From an uncultured bacterium (GTDB lineage Bacteria > Patescibacteriota > Minisyncoccia > UBA6257 > Colwellbacteraceae), in assembly GCA_913009745.1 (NCBI GenBank), contig CAJVWL010000009.1:1-10173 (forward strand): a stretch of 10,173 bases of DNA, given 5' to 3'. The position numbers and the translations under genes were made by a program. Within the stretch, counting starts at the first letter, position 1. Each line of letters starts with the position of its first letter. Below the pieces are notes generated by a model. It worked only from the letters and a program-made list of their open reading frames with translations. It was not told the DNA's origin and made no database searches. Below are positions 6,313 to 10,173 of this stretch, piece after piece.

Positions 6313-7011
6313 CTACACCTCCGCCGTGGGCGCAAAAGCAAAATGGGTATGTCGCCCCGGGACCGCGGGAAGACTTCCGTAGATTTCGTCATGCCTAATG
6401 CCAAACATTGCATTCAAGGCACGCTTGAAACCAGTCACCCTCCATACCAACTCGGGGTGTCCGTCTACAAGCAGACCGGCAGGCTTGCCGTCATCGCCAT
6501 CGCACCTTCCCTCAACGAAAAAGCTGGTGTATTGCTTCCCGTCTGCGGATGTTGAAAGCAACACCACCTTGTCCCTTGAGCACCACTTCGGCGCGGAAGA
6601 AAGGCTCCCAACAACGGAAACCGTGCGATTGCACCCGTACCCGTAAAGTGGAGGAGAATCAAAGAAGAACTCTCTCTTAAGAGCTCCATCCACTCCATTG
6701 CAACAGATGTCTCCGCATAGGTCTTCTTCGTCCATACTCCTTGTGAAGACGAGAAAGTCCGTCAGACTTGCAGCCCCCCTTGATGAAACGACATCCATCG
6801 CGGCAATCATTCTCCTGTGGATGCCATCCACGGAGAGTAAGCGCTGATTCTTGGGAATCCCCGCAACCTCCCTGTAAAGGTCTACCGGACAAGATTCCAG
6901 TGACAGGCCGACTCTCCTCGGAAGACCCTGGAGAATCCCCATAAACGAGGTTATTGCTGGGAATTCCGCCCCAAAAACAACCTCTCTTGTATTCAAAGAA
7001 CTGTCACTCAC
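6313..7011 (-). CDS. Hypothetical cysteine-rich protein, 232 residues
   Basis: I do not recognise this family. The frame is open further upstream to a TTG at 7080, but that codon is the -35 box of the promoter. I choose the GTG at 7011, which has a near-perfect Shine-Dalgarno (AAGGAGGT) 6 nt before it. No signal peptide or membrane helix is apparent. The middle of the protein carries clustered cysteines (LCGDICCNGVDG), with further single Cys in GYGCNRT, KWCSRD and GRCDGDDG, so a metal site or disulfides are possible. The C-terminal part has several His in a short span (GRHTHFAF). Base composition and codon use match its unit-B partner at 5745 and differ from the metabolic operon. The protein may act with that partner, as they share a promoter and terminator. 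Confidence 0.72.
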   Translation of the reverse strand: MSDSSLNTREVVFGAEFPAITSFMGILQGLPRRVGLSLESCPVDLYREVAGIPKNQRLLSVDGIHRRMIAAMDVVSSRGAASLTDFLVFTRSMDEEDLCGDICCNGVDGALKREFFFDSPPLYGYGCNRTVSVVGSLSSAPKWCSRDKVVLLSTSADGKQYTSFFVEGRCDGDDGKPAGLLVDGHPELVWRVTGFKRALNAMFGIRHDEIYGSLPAVPGRHTHFAFAPTAEV

Positions 7012-7017
7012 AAACAC

Positions 7018-7025
7018 ACCTCCTT
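7018..7025 (-). promoter_or_regulatory. Shine-Dalgarno deciding the GTG start at 7011
   Basis: AAGGAGGT on the minus strand, 6 nt before GTG. It is the strongest ribosome site in the window. It moves the start 23 codons inside the longest open frame. Confidence 0.85.
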
Positions 7026-7051
7026 GGTGATAGATTGCGTGAGTAATAGCA

Positions 7052-7080
7052 AAATTAACACCGCAAACATCTTCTGTCAA
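7052..7080 (-). promoter_or_regulatory. Promoter of accessory unit B (TTGACA-N17-extended -10)
   Basis: On the minus strand a consensus -35, TTGACA (7080 to 7075), is followed by a 17-bp spacer and TAATTT (7057 to 7052). A TGT just before it makes an extended -10. The predicted start near 7045 leaves a leader of about 35 nt holding the Shine-Dalgarno. The rest of the 7081-7225 spacer shows no other feature. Confidence 0.75.
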
Positions 7081-7225
7081 GCAGGAGTTATCCAGTATTC
7101 AAACCAATATGGACACCTGCTTCACCGCAGGTTTATTTCTCCGGAAATATAATAAAAATAGGCGCCGTGAACTCGTTTGAAGCCGAAACTGGTTGAAGTG
7201 CAACAATAATCGCGGATAACAGTAT

Positions 7226-7264
7226 AAAAATAAAAACAGCCCAACCCCATTATGGGTCGGGCTG
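7226..7264 (-). terminator. Intrinsic terminator of unit A, overlapping the end of a gene
   Basis: On the minus strand CAGCCCGACCC (7264 to 7254) pairs with GGGUUGGGCUG (7247 to 7237), 11 bp including one G-U pair, around a six-base loop. UUUUU-A-UUUUU follows (7236 to 7226). The first arm encodes the last residues QPDP of the zinc-ribbon protein and the TAA stop lies in the loop. The single mismatch in the DNA palindrome is a wobble pair only in minus-strand RNA, which fits the direction. Confidence 0.85.
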
Positions 7265-7522
7265 CGAGTTGACGTCTGAAAACCGGACGCCGAACTCATA
7301 AAGAAACAGCTCCCCCTCCAAGCAAACCGGGCATGAACGCTTCTTCAGCGCGTTCTTGCCGCCGGAGAAAGCCCTGTTACAAGAACCGCACCTGTAGTGA
7401 TACCACTTCTCCTGCGATTTTCCGCCTGAACCAATCACAATCTCGTTTGCGATCGCGGCCATCTCCGGTAACGAGCGCCAAAGCGCTACGTACCATGCGA
7501 TTACTCGCTTGAGCAATTTCAT
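7250..7522 (-). CDS. Small zinc-ribbon protein (copy 2 of the unit)
   Basis: This 90-residue protein has a C-terminal zinc ribbon, CGSC (45-48), 15 residues, then CPVC (64-67), followed by LEGELFL. The N-terminal 30 residues are hydrophobic to amphipathic and begin KLLKRVIAWYVALW, which could lie on or in a membrane. The ATG at 7522 is preferred over the adjoining TTG at 7525 because AAGGAAG lies 7 nt before the ATG. It resembles the other zinc-ribbon protein of the operon (7759-8025) in Cys spacing, flanking residues and overall length. It is last in unit A, and its 3' end forms part of the terminator. Zinc ribbons of this size can bind nucleic acids or proteins. FmdB-like proteins have a similar but N-terminal ribbon. 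I can assign no function. Confidence 0.75.
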   Translation of the reverse strand: MKLLKRVIAWYVALWRSLPEMAAIANEIVIGSGGKSQEKWYHYRCGSCNRAFSGGKNALKKRSCPVCLEGELFLYEFGVRFSDVNSQPDP

Positions 7523-7529
7523 CAAAACA

Positions 7530-7536
7530 CTTCCTT
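7530..7536 (-). promoter_or_regulatory. Shine-Dalgarno choosing ATG 7522 over TTG 7525
   Basis: AAGGAAG on the minus strand, 7 nt before the ATG and only 4 nt before the adjacent TTG. The spacing favours the ATG. Confidence 0.65.
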
Positions 7537-7558
7537 TCTGTTTAGTCTTGGAATATCG

Positions 7559-7762
7559 TCAGAGCCCCTTTCGGTACTCCTTAACATCCCTTCTCGTTTC
7601 TTCCTGTGTTTCAAGGAAGCCTCTAACACCTGTCATTCCTGTATTGTCGGCGGGCTTGGAGTGCGTCGGCGTCTCGCCATTTCTTGGATCAAAGGCAAGT
7701 GTTGCCCATAACACAAGAAAGAGCGAAATTGCGAGAATGAGATACCATATCACCCATCTCAT
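7559..7762 (-). CDS. Small single-span membrane protein, 67 residues
   Basis: I do not recognise this protein. Residues 2-24 (from RWVIWYLILAISLF) form one clear transmembrane helix. The remaining 43 residues are polar and charged, ending in a mixed-charge segment with EETRRD and KEYRKGL that may be helical. The ATG at 7762 overlaps the TGA of the upstream zinc-ribbon gene as ATGA. Its Shine-Dalgarno AAGGAG (7774 to 7769) lies 6 nt before the start inside that gene, so translation is probably coupled. The zinc-ribbon copy 2 gene starts 37 nt after the stop. Position between two related zinc-ribbon genes suggests a shared complex at the membrane, which is inference only. Confidence 0.7.
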   Translation of the reverse strand: MRWVIWYLILAISLFLVLWATLAFDPRNGETPTHSKPADNTGMTGVRGFLETQEETRRDVKEYRKGL

Positions 7763-8025
7763 ATCTTACTCCTTACCCTTGTTCTCCTGCTATTCGTCGC
7801 CGTGACGACGAATACATTGCCTGAACTGCATTCCGGGCAGCGTATGTCCTCGCAGATGGAAATATCCACATCAAACACTCGCCCGCAGCCCAGACACACA
7901 ACCTGCAACACCTCTCTTGGCAAGAAACATCCCAGGGCGTCGGCACCCCTTGACGCGACGTAACCCATGCTCTCCGGCTTCCTCGGCATGATATACCCCA
8001 TCATATCGGCAATTGTTCTCTTCAC
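7759..8025 (-). CDS. Small zinc-ribbon protein (copy 1 of the unit)
   Basis: This 88-residue protein has a C-terminal zinc ribbon, CLGC (44-47), 15 residues including one extra Cys, then CPEC (63-66), followed by SSGNVFVV. The frame stays open to a GTG at 8079, but that codon lies between the -35 and -10 boxes of the promoter. I choose the GTG at 8025, which has GAGGAG 7 nt upstream. With this start the first ribbon Cys is at residue 44, against 45 in copy 2, and both proteins open with a KR near the N-terminus. The tail (NSRRTRVRSKI) is basic, consistent with nucleic-acid contact. It is the first gene of unit A and overlaps the membrane protein by four bases. Function unknown. Confidence 0.73.
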   Translation of the reverse strand: MKRTIADMMGYIMPRKPESMGYVASRGADALGCFLPREVLQVVCLGCGRVFDVDISICEDIRCPECSSGNVFVVTATNSRRTRVRSKI

Positions 8026-8032
8026 TGCGTTG

Positions 8033-8038
8033 CTCCTC
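8033..8038 (-). promoter_or_regulatory. Shine-Dalgarno deciding the GTG start at 8025
   Basis: GAGGAG on the minus strand, 7 nt before the GTG. The longer open frame has no such site before its GTG at 8079. Confidence 0.65.
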
Positions 8039-8069
8039 TCTATAATTGTCAAACAACGTTTACTCGTTG

Positions 8070-8098
8070 CTTTTATCACTTTTTTGGAGATACGTCAA
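8070..8098 (-). promoter_or_regulatory. Promoter of accessory unit A (TTGACG-N17-extended -10)
   Basis: On the minus strand TTGACG (8098 to 8093) is followed by a 17-bp spacer and TAAAAG (8075 to 8070), with TGA just before as an extended -10. The start is predicted near 8063, giving a leader of about 38 nt. The layout matches the unit-B promoter. Confidence 0.65.
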
Positions 8099-8223
8099 GT
8101 ACTAAATTTGTTTGGTTTGCGCGAAGCGGGGCAATAATAACGCAATAATTTTCAAAAAATGCAATTAGACAACGCAACAGCGCGGGAAAATCGGGCGAAG
8201 CGCATTTTATACCCTAAAGTGAT

Positions 8224-8265
8224 ATTTCACTGAACGCCTCAACGGGTTGAGGCGTTCAGTGAAAT
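8224..8265. repeat. Stem-loop with 19-bp perfect stem, no U-tract
   Basis: 8224-8242 is the exact reverse complement of 8247-8265, closed by a four-base loop (CGGG on the plus strand). No T-run follows on either strand, so it is not a normal intrinsic terminator. It could be a protein-binding palindrome, a structured RNA element or a transcript-end stabiliser. Confidence 0.6.
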
Positions 8266-8406
8266 CCATCCTTCTATTGAAAATATATGACTACCAGACT
8301 TCAATTTGACGGAAATACCAATAAGAAAACAACTCACAAGCTGCGGAAGACCCGTCCGGCACATAATTCGCGGGATAACAAGAGACAAAAAAACTCAACA
8401 AATTGC

Positions 8407-8457
8407 AAAAAACACCCATTAGAACTTTCGTGACGATCGTCACGAAAGTTCTAATGG
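8407..8457 (-). terminator. Terminator of the surface-protein gene, 42-bp perfect palindrome
   Basis: 8416-8457 is a perfect palindrome with 21-bp arms, ending CCATTAGAACTTTCGTGACG on the outer side. On the minus strand GTG and six T (8412 to 8407) follow. It lies 69 nt after the surface-protein stop. No T-run follows on the plus strand. The arms are unusually long for a terminator. Confidence 0.75.
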
Positions 8458-8526
8458 CAAAATATTCCGATATTCCTACGAAAAAAATATCCTAAAAAGG
8501 GGCATTACCCTAAAGACTGTTATTAC

Positions 8527-10173
8527 CTATTGTAAATTGTCTCCAATCTCAAAATATATCTTTCCCTCCGAATTTGCTTTAAGCGTCGCCATAAATTCGT
8601 TGCCTATTCCAACTTTCTTTTTATTATCACAGACCCTTTTCGTACTGCTGTCACTCAAAATCGCGAACTCAACTGAATACTCTTTACCGGCGCTAAAGCT
8701 TATTGGTTCAGGAAATGTAAATACGGAATCTGCCACCACTCCGTCATCCGCGGTGGAAAAACAATATTTCGGCTGTTCCGCATACGGATAATCCAGCGCG
8801 TTAAAAATAACCACTCCATCTTCGCTTAATCGCAACGGGCTGATATAAAACCTATTGTTTTCCGTAATTGACGGATCCAAAGATGCTTTAATTTTCAGCT
8901 CAGTCGCGTCCCCATCAACACCCTCGCCCAAGCTCATCCAATTACTGTAAGCCGTAATCACAACCTCGCCTGAAGAATCCGGCTGGCTGAATAAAATTGA
9001 CGCGTCTTCCGTGCTCGTCGCCTCACCCAAGACCTCTCCGCCATAATCAAACCTATCCACGATATTTAAATCGCCATCCCCCGTAAGCGGTTCCGTTCCG
9101 CGTACAAGAAACACGCTGCCCGTGGCATTATTCAGCTCCTGGCTTCGTGACATATCCACGCCTTCACATGGAGTCGGCGGATTTGCCCCGGGATGACAGT
9201 TCATTCCTATCGTAAATTGTCCGTTACCTGGAACCTCACCCGCATCATCAAATGCGGTAATATAAATATCAGAGAAATCATCTCCGCCTTTAAGATACTG
9301 CAGTGATGCTCCGTCAAGAGAAACTGTACTGCTCGTAGAATTACTCAATACTATGCGCTCTCTTCCTTCATCTGCGATATTCTCCCCACCCTCATTCTTT
9401 GCGTCAAATATAACGTCCGTAATGGAAAGGTCTGATAAATCACCGCCAACTATGCCGTCTTCTGTCCCGCTGGCATTTATATCCGTTGACGTTGCAAAAT
9501 AATACTTAGTTTTATCAATTGCTAATAACTTGAAATACGGCACTCTCCCATCGGACGGCATTGTTGCATACGTTGTATAGAACGCTGCCGTTAAATAATT
9601 TTCTTCGGGGTTCTCGCCGTTAAAATTCGGGTTATCATCGGGCTCAAAAGCTTGCACGGTAATCTTGCCTGCATCATTGCCCGGAAAGCCCGCTGAAAGA
9701 TTGTATGCTCCCCCCGAAGAACCGCATTTTTCGGAAGCTCTCGGGAGAAGAAGAGCTTTTGTTTGTCCGCCGCTATAACTGCCTACGCAATTTCCATATT
9801 GCACTCCAAATATACTCTCTAAATAATCAATGTTCTGCCAATTATCTATGCTCCCCGCTTTGACGGCATCGCTATTAATATAGAACACGACAAGGTCCCA
9901 ATACTCAAGCTCGGGTATTTTTGGCAGAAATGGATATTTGTCATAATCCAAATCAATAAAATAATCCGTGCCGGTCGCAAAATCTTTGTAGAAACGCACG
10001 CCGGAGACAAAACTCGGCACGGAAATTATTGTGTCTGCTAATTTCTCCTCGCGACTACCATTATCACCAAGACGATAAAGCGCAAACCTGTAGTCCTTGC
10101 CGACTTCGTCAATACTCATTGTCGTTGTGCTTCCCGTTCCGCTGAAAATAGTAGTTTCCAGACTATTTATTGT
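8527..10173 (-). CDS. Large probable extracellular protein with lamin-tail-like domain, 5'-partial
   Basis: The first ATG in the frame is at 10119 (530 residues), but the frame stays open for all 18 codons to the window edge, and no signal peptide or clear ribosome site is at that ATG. The true start is therefore probably beyond the window. Numbering from ATG 10119, residues of about 232-375 resemble a lamin-tail domain: RERIVLSNSTSSTVSLDGASL (254-273), GQFTIGM (300-306), NNATGSVFLV (330-339) and VDRFDYGGE (354-362). The rest is acidic, low in Lys and rich in Asp, Gly, Ser and Thr, typical of surface beta-domain proteins. Six Cys (111, 132, 308, 318, 453, 497) could form disulfides. No sortase signal or C-terminal membrane helix is seen. 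A role in the cell surface or attachment is inference. The domain call is by motif resemblance only. Confidence 0.75.
   Translation of the reverse strand, partial: TINSLETTIFSGTGSTTTMSIDEVGKDYRFALYRLGDNGSREEKLADTIISVPSFVSGVRFYKDFATGTDYFIDLDYDKYPFLPKIPELEYWDLVVFYINSDAVKAGSIDNWQNIDYLESIFGVQYGNCVGSYSGGQTKALLLPRASEKCGSSGGAYNLSAGFPGNDAGKITVQAFEPDDNPNFNGENPEENYLTAAFYTTYATMPSDGRVPYFKLLAIDKTKYYFATSTDINASGTEDGIVGGDLSDLSITDVIFDAKNEGGENIADEGRERIVLSNSTSSTVSLDGASLQYLKGGDDFSDIYITAFDDAGEVPGNGQFTIGMNCHPGANPPTPCEGVDMSRSQELNNATGSVFLVRGTEPLTGDGDLNIVDRFDYGGEVLGEATSTEDASILFSQPDSSGEVVITAYSNWMSLGEGVDGDATELKIKASLDPSITENNRFYISPLRLSEDGVVIFNALDYPYAEQPKYCFSTADDGVVADSVFTFPEPISFSAGKEYSVEFAILSDSSTKRVCDNKKKVGIGNEFMATLKANSEGKIYFEIGDNLQ

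Larger units (their letters stand above)
8099..8526. other. Non-coding spacer with two long hairpins
   Basis: This is 428 bases without a credible gene on either strand, AT-rich between two stem-loops (listed separately). TACCCTAAAG occurs at 8210-8219 and again at 8506-8515, each with GCATT shortly before it (GCATT at 8202 and 8502), so the pair brackets a stretch of about 296 bp that holds both hairpins. No terminal inverted repeats or transposase were seen. GCGAAGCG also occurs twice between 8120 and 8202. Confidence 0.6.

Noticed and set aside
7012..7080. Upstream TTG start extending the 232-residue protein
   Set aside because: The TTG is the -35 box of a good promoter and has no ribosome site. 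GTG 7011 has AAGGAGGT at proper spacing.
7099..7299. Minus-strand reading frame of 66 codons in the spacer and gene end
   Set aside because: It crosses the unit-A terminator, overlaps the zinc-ribbon gene in another frame, has no ribosome site and has a composition typical of AT-rich spacer.
7250..8025. Toxin-antitoxin or FmdB regulator assignment for the zinc-ribbon unit
   Set aside because: Size and overlap fit loosely, but no toxin fold or N-terminal FmdB motif is visible, so no such function is claimed.
8026..8079. Upstream GTG start extending zinc-ribbon copy 1
   Set aside because: The codon lies inside the promoter spacer, upstream of the predicted transcript start. GTG 8025 has GAGGAG 7 nt upstream.
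8207..8269. 20-codon minus-strand frame starting after GAAGG
   Set aside because: The GAAGG touches the ATG with no spacing, and the codons are mostly the two arms of the 8224-8265 hairpin. Too little to call a peptide.

Overview
The window looks like one end of a metagenomic contig from a small-genome bacterium, most plausibly Candidate Phyla Radiation/Patescibacteria (Parcubacteria-like). This is inference, drawn from the split transketolase, a compact operon with almost no Shine-Dalgarno sequences, a short SPOUT methylase, a DUF192 protein and a large extracellular protein with a lamin-tail-like domain. No rRNA, tRNA, CRISPR array or transposase was seen. Every gene I accept is on the minus strand, so transcription runs from high to low coordinates.

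Bases 1-132 are not genomic. Positions 75-132 are the full 58-base Illumina P5/TruSeq adapter, preceded by a run of 11 T (64-74) and 63 bases of probable off-template calls. Genomic sequence starts at 133, inside the transketolase C-terminal-subunit gene, which is therefore truncated. Its conceptual protein runs into adapter-encoded residues ending GRASCRERV.

133-5593 is a tight eight-gene cluster, read trmH-like > DUF192 > gap > capA-like > rpiB > rpe > tktN > tktC. It encodes a lower-glycolysis enzyme plus the non-oxidative pentose phosphate enzymes. Together these interconvert ribulose-5-P, ribose-5-P, xylulose-5-P and glyceraldehyde-3-P and pass the triose to GAPDH. Spacing is from a 20-nt overlap to 44 nt. 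Starts lack obvious SD sequences, and -10-like hexamers lie only 6-11 nt before trmH, gap and rpiB, which suggests leaderless or near-leaderless mRNAs. A 12-mer present twice directly and once inverted lies just upstream of the trmH promoter.

5695-8098 is an accessory block of five unrecognised genes in two transcription units. By eye it is more GC-rich and uses GAG, AGG and GTG more than its neighbours. Each unit has a TTGAC-N17-extended -10 promoter, strong SD sequences and an intrinsic terminator. Unit A (8098 to 7226) encodes two small, apparently paralogous zinc-ribbon proteins on either side of a single-span membrane protein. Unit B (7080 to 5695) encodes a cysteine-rich 232-residue protein and a 165-residue protein. 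This block is the most likely place for something undescribed. Its function cannot be read from sequence.

8099-8526 is non-coding and holds two strong hairpins, one a terminator with a 42-bp perfect palindrome. 8527-10173 is the 3' part of a large, probably secreted surface protein that continues past the right edge.
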